Source of the DNA: Sorghum bicolor
Lineage: Eukaryota > Streptophyta > Magnoliopsida > Poales > Poaceae
DNA length: 64,000 bases
Direction of reading: 5' to 3'
Assembly: GCF_000003195.3 (NCBI RefSeq)
Contig: NC_012878.2
Coordinates: 8,057,945 to 8,121,944, forward strand
Both the position numbers and the translations under genes were made by a program. The notes below the pieces were generated by a model that worked only from the letters and a program-made list of their open reading frames with translations, ran no database searches and was not told the DNA's origin. This document shows, in pieces, positions 35,501 to 46,239 of this stretch (position 1 is its first letter; every line of letters begins with the position of its first letter).

Positions 35501-38500
35501 TTACATTGGCGAGCTGGCTGCTGATGTGGCCGAAATCCAGACTTAATAGGCAACCGATGTTCAACAATTGATCGGTCTAAACCAGGCATCTCGGTATAAT
35601 CCCAAGCAAAGCAATCTTTATATTCCTTTAACAAATCGGTTAATTGCTGCTTACACTCAGAATTTAACTTAGAACTAATAAAGGTAGGTCTAGGCTTATC
35701 ACCACTACCTATATCTACTTCTACCAAATCATCGGCCGATGTGAATCCCTGGCCTAACTTTCCATCATCGGCGAACCTATCCATTAAAAACCGTCGTCAG
35801 AACCGACTGCTTGGATCGGTGGAATCTCGTAATCGGCAACCTTGAGAAAATATTTCTCCCAAACTTCTCCTGAAATGCACCTGGTCCTCTCATAGGTGTC
35901 TGCCTCGGCCGACGCAATGACATAAGAAGAATCTCCCAGGACAATCTCAATTTTGTCACCCACCCACTGAACCAAACATTGGTGCATTGTAGATGGGATG
36001 CAACAATTAGCATGAATCCAATATCTTCCCAATAGCAAGTTGTAAGCACCCTTTCCACTGATCACGAAGAAGGTTGTCGGCAAGGTTTTGCTGCCGATAG
36101 TCAACTCTACGCATATTGCCCCCTTGACCGGAGACACATTCCCTTCGAAGTCTTTGAGCATCATATCGGTCTTGGTTAAATCTTGATCTCCTTTTCCAAG
36201 CTTCCGATACACCGTATATGGCATGATATTGAAAGCAGCTCCTCCATCAATTAAGATCTTAGTCATCGGCTGCCCATCAACCCTTCCTTTGACAAACAGA
36301 GCCTTGAGATGCTGTCTTTCATCATCGGCAGGTTTCTCGAAGATAGCCGTCATCGGATCTAGAGCCAACTGATCTATTTGATCGGAAAACTCCACCTCAT
36401 CATCACTGGATGGCGCAAGGAATTCCATTGGCAACATAAAGACCATGTTGACACCTGCCGATGGACCTTCCCCTTTAGGACCTGGTTGTTGTCGATCCTC
36501 AGGTTTTCCAGAGCTTTCGCCCTTGCTCAGCTCCTCTTGCCTTTCACGTTGCAATCTCCTTTTCTGTGTCTTGGTCAATCCTTCCGGACACCATGGAGGA
36601 AGTGGCTTCTGCCTTGCTACTGGGCGTCGATTCTCTCTTGACTCCATCCGATGCGTGTTAGCATCCCTGCAAAATATGAACTCATCGGGAACTCGTGCAT
36701 TAGCCATCTCCTCGAGCTCTTCCTGGTTCCTAGGAAAATATTGGACACGATCACCAAGCCTATCGTGCACGCTGAGCCTGCCCCCCAGCCGATCATGAAC
36801 TGACGCTCTTCCTCTGATCGGCCCATCAAATCGCCGATTGTCATCATGATAACGCCGATCGGTCCTATCATACCGATCATAACCATTGCACTCAGGGCAG
36901 TCTCTGACAGTGGGAAGCTTAATATTCTCCTCCCAACAATGGATGAAGAACGGACAGTTCCAATGATCTCTATGCCGATTCCACTCCTGTCGGCGTCTCT
37001 CTTCCTCCCGAAGATAATCTTCTTGCTGGCGCCGATACCGATCTTCCTGTTGCTGCCAGTTCTCTCGAGACCTTCTATGAGTTATAACGATGCCAGACCG
37101 AGGAGGCCTACCTGAGCTGGTTCCTTCCTGAACCAAGCCCCTACCTCTTGCATCGGCAGTAGTAACTTGATGCTGAGGATCTACCGATGCACTTCTCTCG
37201 GCTGCTTCTGACGTTAAGACCTTAGCCTTTCCCTTAGCATCCAACATGTTTGTTGGGAAAGGATGTTGGTCTATCTTCATCGGCTTCTGAGTCTTGGAAC
37301 TGTCAAACTTGATTCTCCCAGACTCTATAGCCGATTGCAGCTGCTGCCTGAAAACCTTACACTCATTGGTGTCATGAGAAGTTGCATTATGCCACTTGCA
37401 ATATTTCATCCTCTTCAACTCCTCAGCCGATGGGATCACGTGATTAGGAGACAGCTTGATCTGACCTTCCTAAAGTAGAAAATCAAATATCCTATCGGCC
37501 TTAGCGGTGTCAAAAGCAAACTTTTCTAGTTCCTTCTGCCCAAAAGGGCAAGATATCGGCTTCTTGTTCTTTACCCACTCTGCCAAGCCGATGACTGGTT
37601 CCTCATCAGAATCTGAGCTCGTTGGCTCATCAACAAATGATACCTTCTTGTTCCATGCTCTTTTGGGCTCGAAAGGCTTGATGTCTTGATCAGAAATCCT
37701 CTGTACCAAATGACTTAAGCTTTCAAACTCCTGAGATGCATATTTGTCCCTGATGTGCGGCAACAAACCCTGGAAAGCCAAATCGGCTAGCTGCCGATCG
37801 TCCAGAACCAGACTATAGCACTTGTTCTTGACTTCCCGTATCCTCTGTACAAAACCCTCAACCGATTCATCATTGCGTTGTCTCAATTTGACCAAATCGG
37901 TGATCTTCTTCTCATGAACCCCGGAAAAGAAGTATTTGTGGAACTGTTTCTCCAGATCGGCCCAAGTAATCACTGAGTTGGGAGGTAGTGATATGAACCA
38001 GGTGAAGGCCGATCCAGACAATGATGATGAAAATAGACGAACCCTCAATTCGTCCCTGTTACCGGCTTCTCCGCATTGAATGATGAACCTGTTGACATGC
38101 TCCATGGTTGACGTGTCGTCTTGCCCAGAAAACTTAGTAAAATCCGGCACCTTGTACCGATGCGGAAGCGGGATCAAATCATATGCGGGAGGATACGGTG
38201 TCCGATAAGAGTAAGTATTGACTTTGGGTTTTATCCCGAATTGGTCTCTCATTACTTCAGCAATCTTATCGGCCCAGTATGCATCGGCATCTTGCCGATG
38301 GGGCTATTGCGGATCAGGTGCCTGCTGGTAGGCCTCCACGTGTCTGTTCGGTGCACGATCTGCACGGAACATTGGGTTGATCACCTGGCCTCCAACCTGT
38401 GGACCACCAAGCTGTTGCCCGCCAATCTGCTGTCCGACGAACTGCTGCCCGAGATTCATTGGCTGGTTAGGGATCCCCTGATTCTGAAACCCGGGATAGA

Positions 38501-39440
38501 TCTGTCCTTGCTGGAACCCTGTAGCCTGGTGACTCTGTTGGGGTGTTTGTGGAAGGACTTGCTGCCCAAGCCATCCATTATTAGCATTCATCGGCATAGG
38601 CCCTGCCGATGACTGGTAATTGGGCATCATCATCGAATTGACATACCCAGATTGAGCCATAGACCTCTGTTGCATCAGCATCGAGTCTGCCGATGCATTA
38701 GGCATCTGGAACATTGGAGCTTGAGAATTCCCAGTATGAGGTCTTGCAGTAGTAGTTGTAGTATACTGGGGACTCTGGTTCATCGGCATATTAGGAGGTG
38801 CCGATGCCATAGGAGTCTTGCCTCTCATATCAGTCGTCTGCGACGTACCCGGTGTTAACTCTGGAGGCATGCCATAACCCCACCAGTTGGGAGGAGGGGT
38901 TAACCCTGTCATTGCCGATGCTAACAGATCTGTGGCAAGTTTAATCTGCCCGTCCGAAGTCTGTGGATTAGTTGTCATCGGCATAGACTGTCCATTGGTG
39001 ACTCCTAACGTACTTGGTGGAACAGGAATCTCCATACCCCCAGCGGCCGTGGCAGCCGATGGAGCTGTGACCACTGGTGACTTTGGCTGGTGATAAGTGG
39101 GGCCCACATAATCTGGTGGGATTTGTCCTTCCTTGAAAGTTCTTACCACGGCATTGAAAACCGTATTAGACAGTACACCAGCTTGGTTGATCAAAGCACG
39201 GTTGATAGCGCTGTCAACCATATCTTGAAGTTTACCAGGATTGGACTCAAAAGTAACCTGCCGAGGGGCCGGCAGTGCATCCTTCTGAATCACCTCACCG
39301 CTCCTGTTCATGCTGAAGGACCTCAGGCATTGCTGCTTGTAATCCTCCATGGCTTTAGCAATAGCTTGCTTCTGCTCATCCTTGAGATTGGCTTCCGTCA
39401 CGGGGATGACGTTTTCCTGATCAAACTCAGAAGTCGACAT
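32551..39440 (-). pseudogene. Tat element Gag-Pol (four interruptions)
   Basis: The start is the ATG at 39440 (MSTSEFDQ), just after the primer site. In order: a Pro/Gln/Met-rich leader, the gag domain (about 37700-38160), a CKWHN-x8-C zinc-like motif (about 37390), protease (LIDGGAAFNIMP near 36235), RT (YIDD near 35070), RT-linked RNase H, a second RNase H (FFDGSTCDRGAGIG near 34200), and integrase with a zinc region and a DDE core (WAIDL, TTDQG, GQAEASNKG). In-frame TAG codons interrupt at 38304, 37470 and 34927. Between protease and RT the frame shifts by -1 at TTTTTAATGG (about 35784), where a TAA overlaps an ATG. All domains are otherwise well preserved. The products would reverse-transcribe and integrate the element. 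Confidence 0.88.
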
Positions 39441-39460
39441 GTTGATCTTGATCTTGAATC

Positions 39461-39479
39461 TGTCCCACTGGGCGTGCCA
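39461..39479 (-). other. Primer-binding site of the Tat element
   Basis: Minus-strand TGGCACGCCCAGTGGGACA lies seven bases inside the 5' LTR. The TGG start fits a tRNA 3' CCA end. The tRNA was not identified. Confidence 0.7.
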
Positions 39480-39486
39480 AAAGATG

Positions 39487-40178
39487 TGTTGGTGCAAAAG
39501 CTGGTCTGCAAACACAAAGGGCTAATACCCGATTCAAACGTTAAGGCGTGCCAGCCGATTTGACCTTACTATCGGCAAAGGTGATAACTAGAATTGATAA
39601 CTAGAATACTTTAGTCCTGACAACAGCGATGCGCCCGGATGTCACGGCTAAGAGGTACTCACGCGGAACTTGAGAACACACCGAGCTTAAGTCGACGAAT
39701 TCCTAAGAACTCGTAATAAAAAGGAAAAAGTATGACGAAGTCGTCGAAAAAAGTAGATGATGAAATATGAGTAAAAACGTGTGTTTGATTGGTTGATAGA
39801 TGTCTCATTACAAGGTCTTAGGGTCTATATTTATACCCTGCTCAAAGAGCTACAGCCAGACACGATTAGAATTCAAATTCCAAATTACACAGAATCCATA
39901 TACAAAACGATTTAAATAATTAAGAAAATAACAAAACTATCTCCCGTAACAAACTGAAACTCTGCCACAAACCATCGGTGGCTTCCGAACTCTCCCTTCG
40001 TATCATCGGCAGACTCCCTTGCCATAGTCATCGGCACAGACACATCACCGCCTGTAGACTTAGTCACGCTCAACCTCTCCTTCATCGGCAACCATCCTCA
40101 TCGGCAACTTTTCCTGTAAACAAAACACTGCCGTCTTATCCTGCCGGCCTGGACACGTGCCCAAAAACGGTGTCAACA
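39487..40178 (-). repeat. 5' LTR of the Tat element (692 bp)
   Basis: On the minus strand, TATAAATA lies at 39835-39828. A 13-bp duplication (GATAACTAGAATT) at about 39585 is absent from the other LTR. Confidence 0.93.
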
Positions 40179-40840
40179 TGACCAAGAAGGACGACCCAGG
40201 AATGCCAAGCATTTACTGCTCCATACATGGATATAGCTTCTACAAGACAATTTGCGACAATGGATCGGACGTCAACATAATGGACGCAGTCACCTATCGG
40301 CTCTTGTTCGGGACCATGCCACTAAGACCAACATACATTCAGCTCTAGATGGCAGATCAGACATTTCGAGAAGTCAAAGGAACAGTAACTGATGTCCCAG
40401 TCAAAATAGACGATCACTTTGTCTACACAGACTTTCAAGTTGTTGACATGGGAGAAGACGAGTATGATCCACCCATCATCCTTGGAAGACCATTCCTCAG
40501 CACCGTTAAAGCAATTATCTACATTGGAACCGGAGAAGTCCATATGCACTTCCCCTCAGAGAAGGTACGCCGTTATTTTATTGACCCTGACTATATCGTT
40601 GAAGAATCTAAGCAGGTCAGAAAGAGACGCAACCGCAACCAGAGGAGGCAGATCATCAGGGACGGATGGGCAGACTATGAAGGAGAAGTTGTAAGATCAG
40701 AAGACGTAGAGTTTAAACAGAATTATCCAGAGGAGATTGAAGCACCGAGTTAGGTATGGAAAATGAAGATAACTATACAAGAAGAGGAGGCGCTGCCGGA
40801 AGTACCGACTACGCCACCCAACGAACCTCAGGACGATTAA

Positions 40841-43034
40841 GAAAATGGAGAGTCCCGTTCGGAGGACTTAAAAACACCGAACGCCTTGCCAAGAGGTAAA
40901 CTTGGTAGTTATCCTTTCCCTTTCAATTATTAAAAAAGTTTACTTAGTTAATCATGTTCGTATTATCTTAAAAAGAAAATAAAAATATAAAAAACTGTAA
41001 GCCCCATGTGAGTATACGAGTGGCATAAAACCCATAAGTACATTCACTGTGGTGGCATAAAAATAAAATAAATATTTTTCTGCTTTATAAAAACAAAAAT
41101 ATAAAAACAGAGAGTAATATTTATTAAGGAGTCTCAACATGATAAAGGCTAGATATTTATGCTAACACTTAATCAGTTCCACAAGCTTTGTTGTCTATTT
41201 GAGCTCCACAGAATTTAAGAATCAAGAAGACTAGCAGACGGAGGACATTCTAATCGCTGTCAGAATGCTGCCGACTTTCAAATACACCTCTGCCACCTGC
41301 TAGCTACATCAAGAGAAATTACGTCAAAATTCAGCTTGGGGGAGAGCACCCCCATTTATCCCGATAAGTATTTCTATCTATCTTTATACTTATACTATAT
41401 TAGAATATAAATACACATAACTATGAAAAACCAAATAAAGATTTTATGCTTATATATATATTTGTCTTTTGCTTAGTGTGTTTAATAAATAAATAAAGTG
41501 GCTATGCTAATCTATATCTAAATAAAACTCAAGCATGGATATGATGAATAGTTGCTCTGCCTAATTTGCACATTTTAAGTTCTCTCTCAAGTTTAGATAT
41601 AACTGTTATAATTTAAAGCTTGCTCTAGACCTAAACTTGTGGGATGAAAACTTGATCTGAAGTCTAAGTTGTTAACGGATATGATATGGGAAGGTTGAGC
41701 TGCTGTTTATCTGTTCCTAGAGATGCTAGAATTCTGGAGAATTTTATTTTTGAAAATCTTTAAAATATTGCATGATGAGTTCATGTATGATGAGAGTTTA
41801 AATTCCTACCACAGCCATATATACATGCTTGCTAGACTTTGAGCAACACATTTACTATTTACTGCTTATGAGCATTGAGTGTGGTCAAGCTGTGTAGACC
41901 CTTAGGAGCTTGTCATGTGGTTAAATCAAGATTTCACTTGCACATTCACTCATATATGCTACTTCTACTCCGGAAGTACCATCCACATATATTCACCCAT
42001 TCCATCTCCAGAATCACCCAAAAATATTCTACTCCTAATCCGGGAGAGAATAACCAAAAATATTTCTGTTTTCCCCTTGTGAAATAAATGCTCAAGTTAT
42101 CTTGTTACTACCACTTGCTATATTATCTCAAGAGATGAGTGCTCTAAAAAAAGAGAGAGAAAAAAAGAAAAAAAAAGAGATACGAGGAAATAAAAAGGAG
42201 CAAGTGCTCGGAACCTCGAAAGAAAAAGAAAAAGTGAGACGAGAGGTAAAAATAGACAAGTGTCCGACAGTAGAATTAGGGGTACAAGATACCCACCTGA
42301 GAGAAAAGAAAAAGAAGAGCATCTCATTCTCCTCATAAAGTTTCAAAAAGCAAGGAAGGTATGTATCCCCTCAAAGAGCAAAAGTAGAATTAGACTTCCA
42401 CCACCATTGTTTTCACCATTGTTATCACCATTATCACCATACACCATTCATTCGCCACACATGCACATCTTGATTTGGCTTATTGATTTGTTTCTTTGGA
42501 TCCATGGTTTGACTATGCAATAAATGTCTTGTAAGTATGTGTACTTTATCTCCCACCTATGAGCTCCAGATATTAAAGCCTTATTAGAGTAGAGTGAGAG
42601 AGAAGGCAATGTCACTATGCCTCATACCACAAATACTACATATTTTGAGAGAAGGCATATACCATCACTGCCTTGGTAAGGATCCAAAAATACCACAAAA
42701 GAGAGACCTTAGAGAATCATACAAGGAATTTCTGAGTTTTATTTGAAAATCTGCAAAAACTCTAGAGCTATAGCTGATCAAGAATAAGAGACATGGCACT
42801 TGGCTAGACTGTTCTATCTTTTAACCACTCAAGACAGAAGTAACAGTTACAAGTCCCATGGTGAAGGTAAAGTAAGTAAGTTTTAAGTCTTGACAGTTTA
42901 CTCTAACTCAGAGATGAGATCTTATTTAAAAGCATGTGTACCGTCAAATTTTTTAAAGATATTGCAACTACTTATGATCCATAGCTGAGTCTATCCTTGC
43001 TCAGGGACGAGCAAGAGGTAAGCTTGGGGGAGTT
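40841..43034 (+). other. Gypsy-1 non-coding 3' region
   Basis: About 2.2 kb without a recognisable domain. It contains CTTGGGGGAGAGCACCCCC near 41337, an inner purine tract followed by its complement, and the terminal tract CTTGGGGGAGTTT just before the LTR. It may hold RNA signals used in packaging. Confidence 0.7.
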
Positions 43035-44688
43035 TGTTGACGGTCCTCAAGTATCAAATTTAATTATCAAATAAATAAAGAAAAGGATCCAAATGAAATC
43101 AAGATCTAGACTTAGGGTTTTATCTGACAGAATTCCATGAGTTTTGGTGTTTGTCTATTTCTGCAGGGGGTTATCAGGAAATATGGAAGAAAGGCCCACA
43201 CGTCGGGATTACGTAAAGATATTAACGTGCCGCGCAATTATCTTACATCTAGAAGACTCCAGAAGCCACGAGACCGAAGCAGAGGCGAAACGGGGCCAGA
43301 GGCAGGGCGCCCGCCCTCCTGCCCTGGGCGCCCGCCCCCTCCCTGAGTCCAATAAGGACTCTGCTTCGTGGGAGATCTCCACCGACCTAAAGGATGAATC
43401 TAAACCATACAATCTATGTCGGTTTGATCCAATGGCCCATATTCACTTGAAGGGACTATAAAACCAGACCCCCTAGCCCCTGGAGGAGAGAGCCTCTCAA
43501 CCCTAATTCATTGTTCCTCAAGGGAGAAGAAGCCTCTGATCAAGATTAGAGCCACCACATCAATTAGATATCTAGATTAGCATAGCTACATAGGATTAGA
43601 ACTAGAAGGAGTCAATCTTCGATTGGTTTCCGGATTTGTCATGAGGATTCTTGGTAATTCTCTAATTGTGCTTCTAATTACTTTCTAATTATCTTTGTTC
43701 TTCAATATTATGAATATGACTTTGTTCTACTTCAATATATTGCTTATGACTTTGCTCTACTTGCTTATATTCAAGATTATATTGTTCTTAGTTTATCATA
43801 GTTATGTACTTGGCTTAGTTAGATTCGATCTATATACATGCTTAGGATCGTATAGCGTTTATCCATCGGATCCACGGGTAAATGATAGATATTGTGTAGA
43901 CGTGGTGCTTATACCGTATTTATCTGCGATTGTACCCAATATGCCAGATCGTGGGGTGGTTCGTGATAGTGACAGCTTCATTGATTCTTATATAGTCCCC
44001 CTCTCGTGTATTGGGCTGGCAGAGCAACATTATTACAGGGGAGTGATTGCTATGTTTCTCATATTCCTTGCTAATATCACTATGCATGGGCGTAGTCTTG
44101 TCTCACAATGATTGCTAAGTATGCTTGCACTAACTATGATAATGCTAGACTATATAGTTGAGAATAACTTAGGGAATATTCTTGTAGTTCGTTCTAATAC
44201 CATGCTAATGACTTTCTAGAGTATCTAATTGAGGTGCTTATCATATTTATTATGTGGCTAGATCAGATTAATTATCTTTGTCACTATTATAATTTCATAT
44301 ATCCTTTATGTGACACTTATCCCTGTATGAAGAGTTAGATATAATGTTCTCAATTATACATGCAATGATAGATGCTCAATCTCATATTCTATTCTGTAAT
44401 CAATAGTGATGATTGCTAATCCCTTCCCAGTGGTAAAAATATAAATAACGATACCTGGAATACTTCCCGGTTAAAATGCTACATCGGTATTAATCTGTGC
44501 GCTTGCAGATCCTATTCATTATTTATTTAGAAGAGCAATTGCATATTTCAATACGGCGTCTCTTATATCATGCTGGGGATGACAACTTGGCTTAAGTGGT
44601 GTGAGGGATAGGTTTGGCATTTTTGGCACCGTTACTAGATTTAGAGAACTTAGTCTACTTTTGGTAATGATGTTAAGAATACCCAACA
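43035..44688 (+). repeat. 3' LTR of Gypsy-1 (1654 bp)
   Basis: It pairs with the LTR at 15677. Shared private differences in the GC-rich part (CCTCCTGCCCTGGGCGCCC) separate this pair from the Gypsy-2 pair, which confirms which LTRs belong together. Confidence 0.95.
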
Positions 44689-44693
44689 GTGGC

Positions 44694-45616
44694 CTTTGTT
44701 AGCCCCTATGGAGAAGTTGAGGGAGGATGAAGGGGTGCCACACGCGCGCGCCGCCGCCGCCGTCGAGCCGAGCCGTGCCGTCTTGTCTTGTCTTGTCTTG
44801 TCTTGTCTTGACGAGCGAGCGTGACGTGGCACACGAGGACCAGACCAGACGTGACGTGGCGCATGCGTGGTGAATAAGGAAAGGGAGGAAAAATAGGATC
44901 TGACCGTTGTGTAATTAATGGCAATTAATTGCTAATTGATTGACTCGGTTTATGGCAATTAAAAGAGATTAATAGTCATCATTCAGATGTTTCCTCCTGA
45001 GGCCTATATATACCATACGCACCCACTCCTTCCATACATGCGAGAACACATCCAGTCTTCTTCTTCCTGTCGAGTTGCTCTCTGTCCATTCCCGTCCCGA
45101 ACCTCTGCGCGCACAGAGATCGGGAGAGCAGGCCTCCGGAACCCAACGCCTTGCATCGAGACACCTGCTCGGGTGTTGCGGGCAATCAGGTTTTTGGGTA
45201 GCGTCTTCCGCGACTGCTCACCGGCGAGATCGTCTTCTTCCACTCCGGCGAGTCTTCTTCCTGGTGGACGTTCGCGCGGATCGAGATCGACTACTTCGTC
45301 TTCTTCCTGGTGGACGTTCGCGGGACTGCACTGCGAACATCTTTCTGCACCGACTGTGGTCCGCTACTTCGAGCAACGCACTATGTCGACTAGTGCGAAT
45401 GGAGCCACCGGTGCCTTCGGTACTGGTCCCTCTGGATACAATCTTAAACGATTGTTTTTCTTTTTCAGTATGTTTGTTGTTGTTGCAGTAGTATCTGCAA
45501 TGTTTATCTCTAATATGAGTAGTGATAAAATTGCACACGTACACATGTATGCCACCACATTATTATTGGTAATTTTTTGGATTAAATCAAACATTAAAAT
45601 GTCTAAATTTCTAACA
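44694..45616 (+). repeat. 3' LTR of Copia-B, right piece
   Basis: It resumes exactly where the left piece stops, after the duplicated GTGGC at 44689-44693. It has six TCTTG units (44781-44810) where the 5' LTR has two. It keeps the LTR reading frame open: the ATG at 45383 leads 72 codons in frame to the gag ATG at 45599, with CGA at 45449 where the 5' copy has a stop. Confidence 0.95.
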
Positions 45617-45621
45617 AAATG

Positions 45622-46102
45622 TACCTAAGAGTATATGCGGCAATAGAACATGAAAAAAATTCACGGCATGACAAATTTGTAGGAGATCTTCGTATTATTA
45701 TATTAAAAAAAGAATTTACAATATAACCAACGCGTCCTAGGTGGTCAACTGATGCCACCAACTGTGGGGACCATCATTAAGCAAGCACGGTACCAAATAT
45801 TGGACAATTTGAGCTGGATGGGGACAGTTAAACACGAAAGTAGTGCCTTGCTGACATGCCCACCAGTACCTTTAATCTTACTTACAAACTTAAATTGAAC
45901 TTTACAATGTTTCTTTTCTAAAAAATGGAAAAGGAATTGTACCAAACCTATATGCTCATATCTATCAAAAATGGAGTGAATGATCCTTACATTTATTAAT
46001 TATACCACTTAATGTCCAAATACCATTAATTATAGGTGGCCAAACCGAGCAAGCCTATTCGTTAGTCTGAAAACATGGTTAAAAGTAATGTTCGCTGATT
46101 TA
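45622..46102. other. No gene seen
   Basis: Intergenic sequence right of the nest, with no recognised coding region. Confidence 0.4.
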
Positions 46103-46239
46103 GACCTTGTTTAGTTCACTGTAAACCGCGAGACGAATCTTTTGATCTTAGTTAGTCCATGATTAGACAATATTTACCACAAACAAACGAAAGTGCTACA
46201 GTATCGAAATCCAAAATCTTTTCGCATCTAAACAAGGCC
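46103..46239. mobile_element. Tourist-like MITE, family 1, copy 3 (internally deleted)
   Basis: The ends GACCTTGTTTAGTTC and AAACAAGGCC are flanked by TTA at 46100-46102 and 46240-46242. At 137 bp it is about 100 bp shorter than other copies, having lost the left interior. Confidence 0.8.

Larger units (their letters stand above)
19488..40178 (-). mobile_element. Tat-like Ty3/gypsy element carrying an antisense PMD gene, third level of the nest
   Basis: The LTRs (TGTTGGTGC...GTCAACA on the plus strand) are flanked by TGACC at 19483-19487 and 40179-40183, inside the Gypsy-1 ORF. Gag-pol lies on the minus strand, so the 5' LTR is the right one. Without Gypsy-2 it is about 12.4 kb. A second, archaeal-type RNase H between RT-RNase H and integrase places it near the Tat lineage. 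A spliced PMD gene occupies the antisense strand between pol and the 3' LTR. By eye there are about 17 substitutions in 679 aligned bases of LTR (about 2.5%) plus a 13-bp indel. Confidence 0.93.
17493..40840 (+). pseudogene. Gypsy-1 Gag plus two retropepsin-like domains (split by the Tat element)
   Basis: The ORF runs 17493-19487 and continues in frame from 40184 to 40840 on the other side of the Tat element. The gag domain is at about residues 95-230, with a CCHC knuckle (CEECGDTGHSGNHC, from residue 313). An Asn/Tyr-rich tract follows, then a first protease-like domain with DFGSSVNIIP (Asp about residue 507) and ILGRPFL. A second has DNGSD (Asp about residue 690), also followed by ILGRPFL. 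The sister copy has DTGSG at the second site. Gag would package RNA and the protease would cut Gag. TAG codons at 40346 and 40751 replace CAG in the sister copy. It ends at TAA 40838-40840 with no pol following. Residues are numbered from the ATG at 17493. Confidence 0.85.
15677..44688 (+). mobile_element. Gypsy-1: non-autonomous Ty3/gypsy element, second level of the nest
   Basis: Its LTRs run TGTTGACGG...ACCCAACA, and GTGGC at 15672-15676 is repeated at 44689-44693. Without the Tat insertion it is about 8.3 kb: LTR, primer site, a Gag/protease ORF, about 2.2 kb of non-coding sequence, a purine tract (43022-43034) and LTR. It has no RT, RNase H or integrase. The gag-protease resembles Athila-type elements. 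By eye about 21 substitutions separate the LTRs (about 1.3%). Confidence 0.93.
10037..45616 (+). mobile_element. Copia-B: complete Ty1/copia element, outer level of the nest
   Basis: It is bounded by the 5-bp duplication AAATG at 10032-10036 and 45617-45621. The 5' LTR is 10037-11056. The 3' LTR is split by Gypsy-1 into 15541-15676 and 44694-45616. Without the insertion the element is about 6.6 kb. The first dinucleotide of the 5' LTR is TA where the 3' LTR has TG. By eye there are about 27 substitutions between the LTRs (roughly 2.6%), so this is the oldest insertion in the nest as expected, though only marginally more diverged than the Tat element. Confidence 0.95.
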
